Shown piece after piece: positions 51,932 to 61,551 of a DNA stretch of 64,000 nt. Origin of the DNA: Erwinia sp. ErVv1 (GTDB taxonomy: Bacteria; Pseudomonadota; Gammaproteobacteria; Enterobacterales; Enterobacteriaceae); the NCBI RefSeq assembly GCF_900068895.1, contig NZ_CDPK01000005.1, forward strand, positions 187,617-251,616. The letters are read 5' to 3'. The position numbers and the translations under genes are program-made. The notes under the pieces are model-generated. The model ran no database searches, was not told where the DNA came from, and saw nothing but the letters and a program-made list of their open reading frames with translations. Numbering within the stretch: position 1 is the first letter of the stretch; the number at the start of each line of letters is the position of its first letter.

Positions 51932-52408
51932 ATGCACACAACAATAAAAGTACGTGGTTACCACCTCGATATTTATCAGCACGTCAACAATGCTCGCTAT
52001 CTGGAATTTCTGGAGGAAGCGCGCTGGGAATGGCTGGAGAATCTGGAATCGTTCCACTGGCTTAACGATAACCATCTGGCTTTTGTGGTCGTGAACATCA
52101 ACATCAACTATCGGCGGCCCGCCGTTATGGGTGACGTACTGCAGATAGAGAGTCAGCTTGTACAACTGGGAGGAAAAAGTGGGGTCATTGGTCAGACGGT
52201 GACGCTGGCACCGAACGGCGAGGTAGTGGCTGACGCCATGCTGACCTTCGTTTGCATCGATCTGCGCACGCAAAAAGCGCAGCCGATGGAGGGCGATTTA
52301 AAGCGCAGGATGGAAGCAATGCTTACAGCCCGGGTCGACACGAAACAGATGCCTGCATCCCGAGCCGGCCAGAAAGAGATGTCAGCATCACGAGCCGACC
52401 AGAAATAG
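51932..52408 (+). CDS. fadM: FadM (YbaW), long-chain acyl-CoA thioesterase with a repetitive C-terminal tail
   Basis: Hot-dog-fold thioesterase (4HBT family) removing dead-end acyl-CoAs during fatty-acid oxidation. The first 132 residues follow E. coli FadM (IKVRGYHLDIYQHVNNARYLEFLEEARW, with the catalytic aspartate in HLDIYQH). The 158-residue product has a tail of about 26 extra residues made of 10-residue units: QMPASRAGQK and EMSASRADQK, with a decayed unit before them. The ATG at 51932 matches the E. coli start; a GTG at 51926 is the alternative. It is convergent with queC, six bases away. Confidence 0.93.
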   Translation: MHTTIKVRGYHLDIYQHVNNARYLEFLEEARWEWLENLESFHWLNDNHLAFVVVNININYRRPAVMGDVLQIESQLVQLGGKSGVIGQTVTLAPNGEVVADAMLTFVCIDLRTQKAQPMEGDLKRRMEAMLTARVDTKQMPASRAGQKEMSASRADQK

Positions 52409-52414
52409 AGGCTT

Positions 52415-53110
52415 TCAGCTTAAGCCAGTTTTACGCTTCATCTCCTGCATAATGGCCTCTTTTTGATCGAGATATTCCTGCAAACCACGGGCCCTCAGGT
52501 TGCAGGCAGCGCACTCTGTGCAACCTGCACCTTTAATGCCGTTATAGCAGGTTAAGGTTTCGCTGCGTACCAAAGGCAAGTGCTGCCAGTAGTCGGCGAG
52601 CGCCCAGGTTTCTGCCTTATTCAGCCACATCAGCGGCGTTTCAAAGCGAACGTTGCGAGCCATGCCCAGGGTAACTGCGTGATTGAGGGCCTTAACAAAT
52701 TCATCCCGGCAGTCGGGATAGCCAGAAAAGTCAGTTTCACAGACCCCGGTGATCACGGCTTCTGCTTCTACCTGATAAGCATAAATTGCTGCCAGAGTTA
52801 AGAACAGAATGTTGCGACCCGGTACAAAGGTACTGGGAAGACCCGTGGCATCAGGGTTCCAGGCAGGGACAGGGATGCTGTCGCGCGTCAGGCTGCTGAT
52901 TGCCAGCTCATTAAGGAGCGTAACGTCCAGCACCTTATGCGCCCGCGCGCCCAGAGATTGAGAAAGCGCTGCAGCCACCTCAATTTCTTCCCGGTGACGC
53001 TGACCGTAATCAAAGGTGACACAATGCACTTCGTCATACTGTTTCAACGCCTGTATCAAACAGGTGGTTGAATCCTGACCACCGCTAAAGACCACTACTG
53101 CACGTTTCAT
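52415..53110 (-). CDS. queC: QueC, 7-cyano-7-deazaguanine (preQ0) synthase
   Basis: ATP-dependent enzyme converting carboxydeazaguanine to preQ0 in queuosine synthesis, thereby feeding Tgt and QueA encoded at 11-13 kb. It is 231 residues from the ATG at 53110 ([20 protein letters not shown]-loop), behind AAGG. The zinc cysteines are near the end ([18 protein letters not shown]). An in-frame ATG at 53128 would add six residues. Confidence 0.96.
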   Translation of the reverse strand: MKRAVVVFSGGQDSTTCLIQALKQYDEVHCVTFDYGQRHREEIEVAAALSQSLGARAHKVLDVTLLNELAISSLTRDSIPVPAWNPDATGLPSTFVPGRNILFLTLAAIYAYQVEAEAVITGVCETDFSGYPDCRDEFVKALNHAVTLGMARNVRFETPLMWLNKAETWALADYWQHLPLVRSETLTCYNGIKGAGCTECAACNLRARGLQEYLDQKEAIMQEMKRKTGLS

Positions 53111-53220
53111 ACTTTTAACCTTATTCATTTATTGCGGCCTATGGTAATCCCTGCCGCGGCAGAAGGGTAGCCTCAGCGCCAGGCCAGGTGGCGAAACGGC
53201 GCAGGCCGGGCAAAAATGGG

Positions 53221-54165
53221 CTACATCTTCTGCAAATTTTTGACGGATTCAGCGCCGCATGCCATTTTTTCCACTGCGGGCGAACGTTTGAAAAGCGTCA
53301 GCAGTATTCCGCTAAGGAACGGCAGCATGAGCCACAGCGACTGCGGAGAGATGGGGTTACCGTTTATTGCGGCTTCCAGCGCAATGGCAATCAGCGGAAA
53401 CACAAGGAAGACCAGTGATGCCTGAAAGGCTCTGGCCAGCTTTTGCAACAAAAAATAGCACAGGATACCGGCTACGCCTGCCACCACGCCAAGATAGACG
53501 ATTGCCATTAATGCACCCTGAGTAAAGTCCGCCACGCTGGGTTTTTCAACCAGCCACCCCGTGGCGGTAAGCATCATCCCGGCCATCAGGCAGGGCAGGG
53601 CGTTATAGGTCATGACGGATACCTGATGGCAGCGCTTTTTACACTGCACGTACATAATCGCATGCAGACAGACTGCTGCGATCAGTGCCAGCACGCCTGT
53701 AAAAAGGCTACCGTCATGCTGGTGCGATTCCAGCCAGATAATAGCGGCCAGCGCGGTCAGACTAATCGCTAACCCACAGACCTGCTGCAGCGAGGTACTC
53801 TCTTTGAGAAAGATAATGGAGGCGGCCAGTACCGCCGCAGGCATGGTTGAAAAAATGATGGCGGCAAGGCTGGATGAAGTATATCGCTCCCCAAATATCA
53901 TCAGGGTAAAGGGGATCGCAAAGTAGAAGATCGTGACGGCAGCCTGAAACAGCCGACTGCCGCGAGGAAACAGAAAGGGTGCCTTCATTATCCAGCACAG
54001 CAATAGCAGAAAAGGGGCAGCCGAAAGAAAACGTAATCCGGTGGCGAAAAGTGGAGGTACTGACCCGACGGCTATTTTCATGGCCATCCACGTTGTTCCC
54101 CAAGTTAATGAAACGACGATAAACAGCAGAACAATAATCAATTTTCTATAAGAGTGCGTTTGCAT
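53221..54165 (-). CDS. EamA-family (DMT) transporter
   Basis: Drug/metabolite transporter with ten predicted membrane helices in two EamA repeats, 314 residues from the ATG at 54165 (AAATGATCCTTC reversed places GGATCA upstream). LTWGTTWMAMKIA and ERYTSSSLAAIIFSTMPAAVLAA are typical of repeat one. Many relatives export amino acids or their derivatives. It is divergent from decR, replacing cof at this place in E. coli, so DecR may control it (inference). Substrate unknown. Confidence 0.85.
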   Translation of the reverse strand: MQTHSYRKLIIVLLFIVVSLTWGTTWMAMKIAVGSVPPLFATGLRFLSAAPFLLLLCWIMKAPFLFPRGSRLFQAAVTIFYFAIPFTLMIFGERYTSSSLAAIIFSTMPAAVLAASIIFLKESTSLQQVCGLAISLTALAAIIWLESHQHDGSLFTGVLALIAAVCLHAIMYVQCKKRCHQVSVMTYNALPCLMAGMMLTATGWLVEKPSVADFTQGALMAIVYLGVVAGVAGILCYFLLQKLARAFQASLVFLVFPLIAIALEAAINGNPISPQSLWLMLPFLSGILLTLFKRSPAVEKMACGAESVKNLQKM

Positions 54166-54220
54166 AAATGATCCTTCAGTAACCGTTGGCACAGGTTAGC
54201 GAATTATCCTGAGCAATTTT

Positions 54221-54229
54221 TGCTATACT
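54221..54229 (+). promoter_or_regulatory. Extended -10 promoter of decR
   Basis: TGCTATACT fits an extended -10 (TGN-TATACT) 31 bases before the decR ATG. The 95-base gap to the divergent EamA gene probably also holds the operator of the Lrp-type regulator. Confidence 0.5.
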
Positions 54230-54260
54230 GATGGCGTCAATTTGGGGATGAGGAGAAAAA

Positions 54261-54731
54261 ATGCCTGATTCAGCGCTGGATAAGAAGGATTTTTTGCTCC
54301 TTTCACTGCTTCAACAGGATTGTACGCTCTCATTGCAGGCGCTGGCGGATGCCGTACACCTGACCACCACACCCTGCTGGAAGCGCTTGAAACGCCTGGA
54401 GGATGAAGGCTATATTCGCGGACGGGTAGCGCTGCTTGATGCGGATAAGCTGGCACTGTCATTAACCGCCTTTATGCTGATTAAAACGCAGCAGCACAGC
54501 AGCAGCTGGTACCAACAATTCGTTGAGGTTGTGAAGGCGATGCCGGAAGTGATGGGCTGCTACCGTATGGCGGGCGAATATGACTACCTGCTGCGGGTCC
54601 AGGTCGCCGATATGAAAACCTATGACGCTTTTTATAAACGTTTGGTGAACGGTGTTCCAGGTTTACTTGATGTGACTTCGAGCTTTGCCATGGAAGAGAT
54701 AAAATACACCACGGCACTTCCGCTAAGCTGA
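54261..54731 (+). CDS. decR: DecR (YbaO), Lrp/AsnC-family regulator
   Basis: Transcription regulator of 156 residues: winged helix-turn-helix (about 5-65, [40 protein letters not shown]) and an Lrp ligand-binding domain (about 75-150). E. coli DecR responds to cysteine and activates a cysteine-desulphidase gene set; the present protein matches it over its full length. No such target operon is seen here; the nearest candidate is the divergent EamA transporter. Confidence 0.93.
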   Translation: MPDSALDKKDFLLLSLLQQDCTLSLQALADAVHLTTTPCWKRLKRLEDEGYIRGRVALLDADKLALSLTAFMLIKTQQHSSSWYQQFVEVVKAMPEVMGCYRMAGEYDYLLRVQVADMKTYDAFYKRLVNGVPGLLDVTSSFAMEEIKYTTALPLS

Positions 54732-54778
54732 TGGTTACGTATTGATGTTGAGGCTTACCCCTATCCAGGACGGTTTTT

Positions 54779-56548
54779 GTGCGATTGTTTAAGCAATTAA
54801 GCTGGTATTTTATTCGTGAATGGCGGCGCTATTTGGGCGCGGTGTTCCTGCTAATCATCATTGCTCTGCTGCAACTGCTGCCGCCCAAAATCGTCGGTAT
54901 CATTGTTGATGGTGCCACAGCGCATCGGATGCATACTTCTGGAATTATCATGTGGGTTGGCGTGATGCTGCTCACCGCTGTGGTGGTATATCTTCTCCGC
55001 TACGTATGGCGCGTACTGCTGTTTGGCGCTTCCTATCAGCTTGCAGTGGAGCTTCGGCAGGATTTCTACCGTCAGCTCAGCCGTCAGCCGCCAGAATTTT
55101 ACTTGCGACACCGTACCGGCGATCTGATTGCCCGCGCGACCAATGACGTTGACCGGGTGGTATTTGCGGCTGGCGAAGGCGTGCTGACGCTGGTTGATTC
55201 GCTGGTAATGGGCATGGCGGTGCTGATTGTCATGAGTACCCAAATTAGCTGGCAGCTTACGCTGCTGGCACTTCTGCCCATGCCAGTGATGGCGGTGGTG
55301 ATTAAGCGCTACGGTGACCAACTGCATCAGCGATTTAAGGCGGCGCAGGCGGCATTCTCTTCCCTTAACGACCAGACGCAGCAGAGCCTGACCAGTATTC
55401 GTATGATTAAGGCGTTCGGACTGGAAGACAACCAGTCCGGGCAGTTTGCCGCGGCCGCGCGTGATACCGGGCAAAAAAATCTGCGTGTCGCCCGCGTGGA
55501 TGCCCGCTTTGATCCCACCATCTATATTGCCATTGGCATGTCGAATTTGTTGACGTTCGTCGGAGGCAGCTGGCTGGTCTGGCATGAACAGCTGACGCTG
55601 GGGCAGTTAACCAGCTTTGTGATGTATCTTGGCCTGATGATCTGGCCAATGCTAGCCCTGGCGTGGATGTTCAACATCGTCGAGCGCGGAAGCGCGGCGT
55701 GGAGCCGTATACGCTCCCTGCTGGCAGAGATGCCGGGCGTTGAGGATGGCACCAAAGTTCCCCCGACGGATCGCGGTCAGTTGCAGATCGCCGTGCGGGA
55801 ATTTAGCTATCCCGGTGCAAATCGCCCCTCGCTAAAACATATTAACGTCAGCCTGAAACCGGGCCAGATGTTAGGGCTGTGTGGCCCAACCGGCGCCGGG
55901 AAAAGCACCTTGCTCAGTCTTATCCAGCGACATTTCGATATTGCGCAGGGCGATATTCGCTTTCATGGCATTCCACTGACGCAGCTGCGGCTGGATAGCT
56001 GGCGCAGCCGATTAGCCGTGGTCAGCCAGACGCCGTTTCTCTTCTCTGATTCGGTCGCCAACAATATCGCGCTGGGCAGGCCGGGTGCCAGTCAGAGCGA
56101 CATTGAGCAGGCGGCGAAGCTGGCCTACGTTCATGAGGATATTCTTCGCCTGCCCCAGGGCTATTCCACGGAGGTCGGTGAGCGTGGCGTTATGCTTTCC
56201 GGTGGTCAGAAGCAGCGTATTTCCATTGCCCGGGCGCTGCTGCTGAATGCTGAAATCCTGATACTGGACGATGCGCTTAGCGCAGTGGATGGCCGCACCG
56301 AACATCAGATATTGCAAAACCTGCGGCGCTGGGGTGAGGGAAGAACCATTATCATCGCTGCCCATCGCCTTTCTGCACTCAGCGAGGCAAATGAAATACT
56401 GGTTATGCAGAAGGGAACGGTCGCCCAGCGTGGACAGCATGAGGCGCTGGCCGCAACGCCGGGATGGTATCAGGAGATGTACCGCTATCAGCAGCTTGAA
56501 GCAGCGCTTGATGAAGATGAGACCGTGAAGGAAACAGGCAATGAATAA
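54779..56548 (+). CDS. mdlA: MdlA, ABC transporter half-protein
   Basis: Type I (exporter-like) ABC half-transporter of 589 residues: six membrane helices (about 15-300) and an ATPase domain with Walker A GPTGAGKS, signature LSGGQKQR and Walker [13 protein letters not shown]. It starts with GTG at 54779 and overlaps mdlB by 8 bases, implying a heterodimer. The E. coli pair is described as multidrug-resistance-like; the substrate is not known. The Walker B glutamate is aspartate (ILDDA), usual for one half of heterodimeric exporters. Confidence 0.94.
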   Translation: MRLFKQLSWYFIREWRRYLGAVFLLIIIALLQLLPPKIVGIIVDGATAHRMHTSGIIMWVGVMLLTAVVVYLLRYVWRVLLFGASYQLAVELRQDFYRQLSRQPPEFYLRHRTGDLIARATNDVDRVVFAAGEGVLTLVDSLVMGMAVLIVMSTQISWQLTLLALLPMPVMAVVIKRYGDQLHQRFKAAQAAFSSLNDQTQQSLTSIRMIKAFGLEDNQSGQFAAAARDTGQKNLRVARVDARFDPTIYIAIGMSNLLTFVGGSWLVWHEQLTLGQLTSFVMYLGLMIWPMLALAWMFNIVERGSAAWSRIRSLLAEMPGVEDGTKVPPTDRGQLQIAVREFSYPGANRPSLKHINVSLKPGQMLGLCGPTGAGKSTLLSLIQRHFDIAQGDIRFHGIPLTQLRLDSWRSRLAVVSQTPFLFSDSVANNIALGRPGASQSDIEQAAKLAYVHEDILRLPQGYSTEVGERGVMLSGGQKQRISIARALLLNAEILILDDALSAVDGRTEHQILQNLRRWGEGRTIIIAAHRLSALSEANEILVMQKGTVAQRGQHEALAATPGWYQEMYRYQQLEAALDEDETVKETGNE

Positions 56549-58310
56549 TCTTGCACAGCTCTGGCCGACGCTGAAGCGTCTTCTGTCTTATGGCTCACCG
56601 TGGCGCAAATCAATTGGGCTGGCGGTGCTGCTATTATGGATTGCCGCGGGTGCAGAGGTTATTGGTCCCATACTGGTGAGCTATTTTATTGATAACCTGC
56701 TGGCAAAGCACAACATGCCACTGGGGATTGTCACCGGACTGGCGTTCAGCTTTCTGTTATTACAGGGACTCGCTGCCGCGCTGCATTACTGGCAGGCACT
56801 GCTTTTCAATCAGGCCGCGGTAGGCGTTGTGCAGCAGCTGCGGACTGACGTAATGGATGCCGCTCTGCGTCAGCCGTTGAGTGCTTTTGATACGCAGCCC
56901 GTTGGTCAGATTATCTCGCGGGTCACTAACGATACCGAAGTCGTGCGGGATCTCTATGTGACGGTAGTTGCCACCGTCCTGCGCAGCGCGGCCTTAATCG
57001 GGGCCATGCTGGTAGCGATGTTCAGTCTGGACTGGCGAATGGCGCTGGTTGCTGTCACCATTTTCCCCGCGGTGCTGACGGTGATGCTTATCTATCAACG
57101 CTACAGTACGCCAATTGTACGGCGGGTCCGAAGCTATCTGGCCGATATTAACAATGGCTTCAATGAAGTGATTGGCGGCATGAGCGTTATCCAGCAGTTT
57201 CGTCAACAGGCCCGCTTTGGTGAGAGGATGGGTGAAGCCAGCCGATCGCACTATCTTGCCCGTATGGAAACGCTGAGGCTGGATGGCTTTCTACTGCGTC
57301 CACTCTTGAGCCTCTTTTCAGCGATTATCCTCTGCGGCCTGATGATGCTGTTTGGCTTTTCATCGGTGGGTTCCGTTCAGGTCGGTGTGCTTTATGCCTT
57401 TATCAATTATCTCGGCCGGCTTAACGAACCGCTGATAGAGCTAACGACCCAGCAGTCGATGCTGCAGCAGGCCATTGTGGCGGGCGAGCGCATTTTTGAA
57501 CTGATGGATGCGCCTCGCCAGCACTACGGCGCAGACGCAAGACCGCTTGTGACGGGCAGCATTGAGATTACCGATCTGACCTTCGCCTACGATGACCACC
57601 GGCCCGTGCTTAATGACATCAACATCACCATTCCCTCCCAACGTTTTATCGCGCTGGTGGGGCATACCGGCAGCGGCAAAAGTACGCTGGTTAACCTGAT
57701 GATGGGGTATTACCCGCTGAAGCAGGGAGAAATTCGCCTCGATGGGCGGCCGCTTGATTCCTTAAGCCATGATGCACTGCGGCTGGGCGTGGCCATGGTT
57801 CAGCAGGATCCTGTGGTGCTGGCTGATACTTTTTTTGCCAACGTTACGCTGGGACGTGATATCAGCGAAGAGCAGGTCTGGCAGGCGCTGAAAACGGTAC
57901 AGCTAGCTGAACTTGCCCATAGTCTCTCCGACGGTATCTATACCCGTCTTGGTGAGCAGGGTAATAATTTGTCGGTTGGACAGAAACAGCTGCTGGCCAT
58001 GGCGCGCGTTCTGGTGGCCTCTCCGCAGATTCTAATCCTCGATGAAGCCACGGCGAATATCGATTCAGGCACGGAGCAGGCGGTTCAGAAAGCGCTGGAG
58101 ATCGTTCGGCAGCAAACCACGCTGGTGGTGATCGCCCACCGGTTATCCACTATTACCGAGGCGGACGAAATCCTGGTGTTACACCGTGGCCGCATCGTGG
58201 AACAGGGTACCCACCGACAGCTCCAGGAGAAGAAAGGGCGCTACTGGCAAATGTACCAGCTACAGCAGGTAGGGCAGGATCTTGAGGCCGGTAATGTGTT
58301 GGCCAGCTAA
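56541..58310 (+). CDS. mdlB: MdlB, ABC transporter half-protein
   Basis: Partner of MdlA, 589 residues. It has six membrane helices and an ATPase domain with Walker A GHTGSGKS, signature LSVGQKQL (the second glycine position is valine) and Walker [12 protein letters not shown] with the catalytic glutamate. The asymmetric ATPase sites of MdlA and MdlB fit a heterodimeric exporter. Confidence 0.94.
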   Translation: MNNLAQLWPTLKRLLSYGSPWRKSIGLAVLLLWIAAGAEVIGPILVSYFIDNLLAKHNMPLGIVTGLAFSFLLLQGLAAALHYWQALLFNQAAVGVVQQLRTDVMDAALRQPLSAFDTQPVGQIISRVTNDTEVVRDLYVTVVATVLRSAALIGAMLVAMFSLDWRMALVAVTIFPAVLTVMLIYQRYSTPIVRRVRSYLADINNGFNEVIGGMSVIQQFRQQARFGERMGEASRSHYLARMETLRLDGFLLRPLLSLFSAIILCGLMMLFGFSSVGSVQVGVLYAFINYLGRLNEPLIELTTQQSMLQQAIVAGERIFELMDAPRQHYGADARPLVTGSIEITDLTFAYDDHRPVLNDINITIPSQRFIALVGHTGSGKSTLVNLMMGYYPLKQGEIRLDGRPLDSLSHDALRLGVAMVQQDPVVLADTFFANVTLGRDISEEQVWQALKTVQLAELAHSLSDGIYTRLGEQGNNLSVGQKQLLAMARVLVASPQILILDEATANIDSGTEQAVQKALEIVRQQTTLVVIAHRLSTITEADEILVLHRGRIVEQGTHRQLQEKKGRYWQMYQLQQVGQDLEAGNVLAS

Positions 58311-58323
58311 CTACTATGCTGGC

Positions 58324-58456
58324 TGTTGGCTGTTGGCTGGCTGGCTGACAACTGACAACTGACAACTGACAACTGACAACTGACAACTGACAACAGATAG
58401 CTGATAACAGATAACAGATAACAGATAACAGATAACAGATAGCTGGTGACAGCTAA
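58324..58456. repeat. Heptanucleotide tandem array, 19 units in one register
   Basis: The array starts 13 bases after the mdlB stop. Units of 7 bases run without a break: TGTTGGC twice, TGGCTGG, CTGACAA seven times (58345-58393), CAGATAG, CTGATAA, CAGATAA four times (58408-58435), CAGATAG, CTGGTGA, CAGCTAA. All units keep the same 7-base phase, so the array seems to have grown by slippage from a few variants. Its minus strand gives a repetitive reading frame (LSVVSCQ type), which is a by-product. Function unknown. Confidence 0.92.
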
Positions 58457-58541
58457 CACCTTATCAACCTGCCGCTTCGCTGCACTATTTTCTGGCGTCG
58501 GGTTCCTCGTATCAATCCCATCTGCACTCACCTGAGGCGTT

Positions 58542-58566
58542 ACGCACTCTAATGGTGCGTTTTTTT
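58542..58566 (+). terminator. Terminator after mdlB overlapping an NtrC-like site
   Basis: The hairpin ACGCAC-TCTAATG-GTGCGT is followed by eight T residues, a standard terminator form. The core GCACTCTAATGGTGC (58544-58558) also fits the NtrC site GCACY-N4-TGGTGC and lies 109 bases before the sigma-54 promoter of glnK. Both roles are possible. Confidence 0.65.
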
Positions 58567-58666
58567 TGCCCGCGGCGGGCCGCTTTAAAAATCCCTTCAT
58601 GCTGATAAGCCGACAATACCTGGCCCAACCTGGTTTAGCATCTGAAACGGACCACTTTCAGATTTA

Positions 58667-58682
58667 TGGCACAGGCTTTGCT
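58667..58682 (+). promoter_or_regulatory. Sigma-54 promoter of glnK-amtB
   Basis: TGGCAC-AGGCT-TTGCT matches the -24/-12 consensus TGGCAC-N5-TTGCW exactly. It is 55 bases before the glnK start. Control by NtrC under nitrogen limitation is expected. Confidence 0.9.
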
Positions 58683-58736
58683 TTATTTAGCCGGTGTCGG
58701 GCGAATCAGCCATTTTCAATACCTGGAGGGGATCGT

Positions 58737-59075
58737 ATGAAGCTGGTTACCGTGGTAATCAAACCGTTTAAACTGGAAGATGTGCGAGAAGCACTCTCCT
58801 CTATTGGTATTCAGGGGCTTACCGTAACTGAAGTAAAAGGGTTTGGTCGCCAGAAGGGCCATGCAGAACTCTATCGCGGTGCTGAATACAGCGTGAACTT
58901 CCTGCCAAAAGTAAAAATAGATATTGCAATTGCAGACGATCAGCTCGACGAAGTGGTTGATGTCATTGGTAAAGCCGCTTATACCGGCAAAATTGGTGAC
59001 GGCAAAATTTTTGTTGCTGAGCTGGAGCGTGTGATTCGAATCCGTACCGGTGAAACGGACGAAGCGGCACTGTAA
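58737..59075 (+). CDS. glnK: GlnK, PII nitrogen-signalling protein
   Basis: Trimeric PII protein of 112 residues that blocks AmtB when nitrogen is plentiful and is uridylylated at Y51 (ELYRGAEY, T-loop) when nitrogen is short. The start MKLVTVVIKPFKLEDVREAL and the B-loop TGKIGDGKIFV are typical. GGAGGGG precedes the ATG. amtB follows after 35 bases. Confidence 0.97.
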   Translation: MKLVTVVIKPFKLEDVREALSSIGIQGLTVTEVKGFGRQKGHAELYRGAEYSVNFLPKVKIDIAIADDQLDEVVDVIGKAAYTGKIGDGKIFVAELERVIRIRTGETDEAAL

Positions 59076-59110
59076 CCCCGGGGCTAAGAATTGTGATGGG
59101 ATGGGATAAA

Positions 59111-60400
59111 ATGAATAAAAAAATTGCTAAATTGGGCCTCGCAGGCCTGGCAATGTTACCGTCGCTGGCGATGGCAGCAGCGCCACCGGTCGCGGATAAA
59201 GCCGATAACGCCTTTATGATGATTTGCACCGCGCTGGTGCTTTTTATGACCTTACCCGGTATTGCACTGTTTTACGGTGGTCTGATCCGCGCCAAAAATG
59301 TGCTCTCCATGCTGACACAGGTTTCTGTCACTTTCGCCATGGTCTGCGTACTGTGGATGATTTACGGCTACTCTCTCGCCTTTAGCGACGGTAATGCTTT
59401 CTTCGGCGGTTTCAGCATGGCGATGCTGAAAAACATTCAGCTCACGTCGCTGGTGGGCACTTTCTATCAGTATATCCACGTCTCTTTCCAGGCATCTTTC
59501 GCCTGCATCACCGTGGGACTGATTGTCGGTTCAATTGCAGAACGCATCCGCTTCTCTGCCGTGCTGATTTTTGTCGCTATCTGGCTGACCTTCTCTTATT
59601 TACCTATCGCCCATATGGTCTGGTCCGGTGGCCTGCTGGCGCAGGATGGAGCACTGGATTTCGCGGGTGGCACCGTGGTGCATATCAATGCCGCAGTGGC
59701 GGGACTGGTAGGCGCTTACCTCGTGGGCAAACGCGCGGGCTTTGGTAAAGAGGCATTCAAACCGCATAACCTGCCCATGGTTTTCACCGGTACGGCAATC
59801 CTTTATGTGGGCTGGTTCGGCTTTAATGCGGGCTCGGCCAGCGCGGCAAACGAAATTGCGGGTCTGGCATTCCTGAACACCGTGATGGCGACAGCGGGTG
59901 CGATGCTTAGCTGGACGTTCGGCGAGTGGGCCCTTCGCGGCAAACCTTCTTTACTGGGCGTCTGTTCCGGTGCCATTGGTGGTCTGGTCGCGATCACGCC
60001 TGCCTGTGGTTACGTTGGGGTCGGCGGTGCTCTGATTATTGGTATCGCGGGTGGTCTGGCGGGCCTCTGGGGCGTGACCGTCCTGAAGAAATGGCTGCGC
60101 GTTGACGACCCCTGTGATGTGTTCGGCGTCCATGGCGTTTGCGGGATTCTGGGCTGTATCCTGACCGGCGTATTTGCCTCCTCCTCACTGGGTGGCGTAG
60201 GTTACGCTCAGGGCGTGACCATGGGGCATCAGATTGGCGTTCAGTTATTCAGCGTTGGCGTGACCATCGTCTGGACTGGCGTAGTCGCCTTTATCGCCTT
60301 CAAAGTGGCGGATATGACGGTTGGGCTGCGCGTACCAGAAGATCAGGAGCGTGAAGGTCTGGACGTTAACAGCCATGGTGAAAACGCTTATAACCAGTAA
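59111..60400 (+). CDS. amtB: AmtB, ammonium channel
   Basis: Inner-membrane Amt/Rh channel of 429 residues with a cleavable signal peptide (ending near LAMAAA) and 11 membrane helices. DFAGGTVVHINAAVAGL carries the first of the twin histidines, and FGVHGVCGILG the second. The C-terminal tail GLRVPEDQEREGLDVNSHGENAYNQ is the GlnK-interacting region. The ATG at 59111 is preferred over 59093 by similarity. Confidence 0.97.
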   Translation: MNKKIAKLGLAGLAMLPSLAMAAAPPVADKADNAFMMICTALVLFMTLPGIALFYGGLIRAKNVLSMLTQVSVTFAMVCVLWMIYGYSLAFSDGNAFFGGFSMAMLKNIQLTSLVGTFYQYIHVSFQASFACITVGLIVGSIAERIRFSAVLIFVAIWLTFSYLPIAHMVWSGGLLAQDGALDFAGGTVVHINAAVAGLVGAYLVGKRAGFGKEAFKPHNLPMVFTGTAILYVGWFGFNAGSASAANEIAGLAFLNTVMATAGAMLSWTFGEWALRGKPSLLGVCSGAIGGLVAITPACGYVGVGGALIIGIAGGLAGLWGVTVLKKWLRVDDPCDVFGVHGVCGILGCILTGVFASSSLGGVGYAQGVTMGHQIGVQLFSVGVTIVWTGVVAFIAFKVADMTVGLRVPEDQEREGLDVNSHGENAYNQ

Positions 60401-60427
60401 GCCTAAAGCACGAGATTGACAACAGCC

Positions 60428-60460
60428 AACGGCTCCCGGTAAGTGGGAGCCGTTTTTTTA
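60428..60460 (+). terminator. Terminator of amtB
   Basis: Stem AACGGCTCCC / GGGAGCCGTT with a 7-base loop followed by seven T residues, 27 bases after the stop. It may also act on the convergent tesB. Confidence 0.9.
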
Positions 60461-60476
60461 CGAAAACAAATCAGTT

Positions 60477-61340
60477 TCAGGCCTGGCGAAGACGCATAAC
60501 GCCTTCCTGAACGGTCGATGCCACCAGCGTGCCGTCAAGGGTATAAAATTCTCCACGAACAAAACCCCTGGCCCCGGATGCCGAGGTACTTTCAACGCTG
60601 TACAACAGCCACTGATTTAAATCGAACGGGCGGTGAAACCACATTGAATGGTCGATGGTGGCAACCTGCATGCCTGGCTCAAGAAACCCTTTCCCATGCG
60701 GCTGAAGAGCAACCGGCAGAAAGTTGAAGTCGGACGCGTACCCTAGCAGATACTGATGGATCCGCTTCTCTTCCGGCACGTTGCCGTTAGCTTTTATCCA
60801 GACGTAGCGGCGGGGTTCCTCTACGTGCCCCTTAAGGGGGTTATGGAAGCTGACCGGACGGAACTCAAAGGGCTTTTCCGCCAGAAACTTCTCTCTCAAC
60901 TTTTCGGGGATAAAAGGTGCGAGCTGTGCTGCAATTTCACTCTCACTGGCTAAATTTTCCGGCCCGGGGACATCTGGCATGGTCTTCTGGTGCTCAAATC
61001 CGCTTTCAGGTGCCTGGAAAGAGGCGGTCATAAAAAATATAGGCTGACCGTTTTGCACGGCGCTGACGCGGCGAGCGCTAAAACTCTGCCCATCGCGCAG
61101 CGTTTCTACCTCATAGACGATGGCTTTCTGGCTGTCGCCCGGTCTGAGAAAATAGCTGTGGAAGGAGTGGATAACGCGTTCGGCGGGTACCGTCTGCTTG
61201 GCGGCACAGAGAGCCTGACCCACAACCTGCCCGCCAAATACCTGACGAAGCCCCAAATCTTCGCTCTGACCCCGAAACAGCCCTTCTTCGAGCTTCTCGA
61301 GATGAAGCAGATTCAATAAATTTTGTAATGCCTGGCTCAT
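60477..61340 (-). CDS. tesB: TesB, acyl-CoA thioesterase II
   Basis: Broad-range acyl-CoA thioesterase with a double hot-dog fold, 287 residues from the ATG at 61340 ([30 protein letters not shown]), behind AGAGG. The frame is open up to 61415 but without conservation. The catalytic aspartate region [13 protein letters not shown] and the [17 protein letters not shown] block are present. Second acyl-CoA thioesterase in the window besides FadM. Confidence 0.96.
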   Translation of the reverse strand: MSQALQNLLNLLHLEKLEEGLFRGQSEDLGLRQVFGGQVVGQALCAAKQTVPAERVIHSFHSYFLRPGDSQKAIVYEVETLRDGQSFSARRVSAVQNGQPIFFMTASFQAPESGFEHQKTMPDVPGPENLASESEIAAQLAPFIPEKLREKFLAEKPFEFRPVSFHNPLKGHVEEPRRYVWIKANGNVPEEKRIHQYLLGYASDFNFLPVALQPHGKGFLEPGMQVATIDHSMWFHRPFDLNQWLLYSVESTSASGARGFVRGEFYTLDGTLVASTVQEGVMRLRQA

Positions 61341-61551
61341 TATGGCCTCTCTGTGGTGTTTTTTTAGTTTTTCATTCGGAGTCGTCAGCGCAGCATGCAG
61401 GCTAACAATCAACATAAAAGGCGGTTAAACGGCAGTAACAGGAAAAAATCAGTAACTTGTGCCAGAATAAACTCAACGGGTTAGTGTTGCACTACTCCCG
61501 GTGACTCACCGAGATCACGCTATTAACATTGATCATAAGGAGAATAAGTCA

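Noticed and set aside
58324-58456. CRISPR array
   Set aside because: Units are 7 bases with no spacers; this is a simple tandem repeat.
58307-58600. 97-residue minus-strand protein (LSVVSCQ repeats) after mdlB
   Set aside because: It is the translation of the heptamer array, opposite the glnK control region, with no ribosome site.
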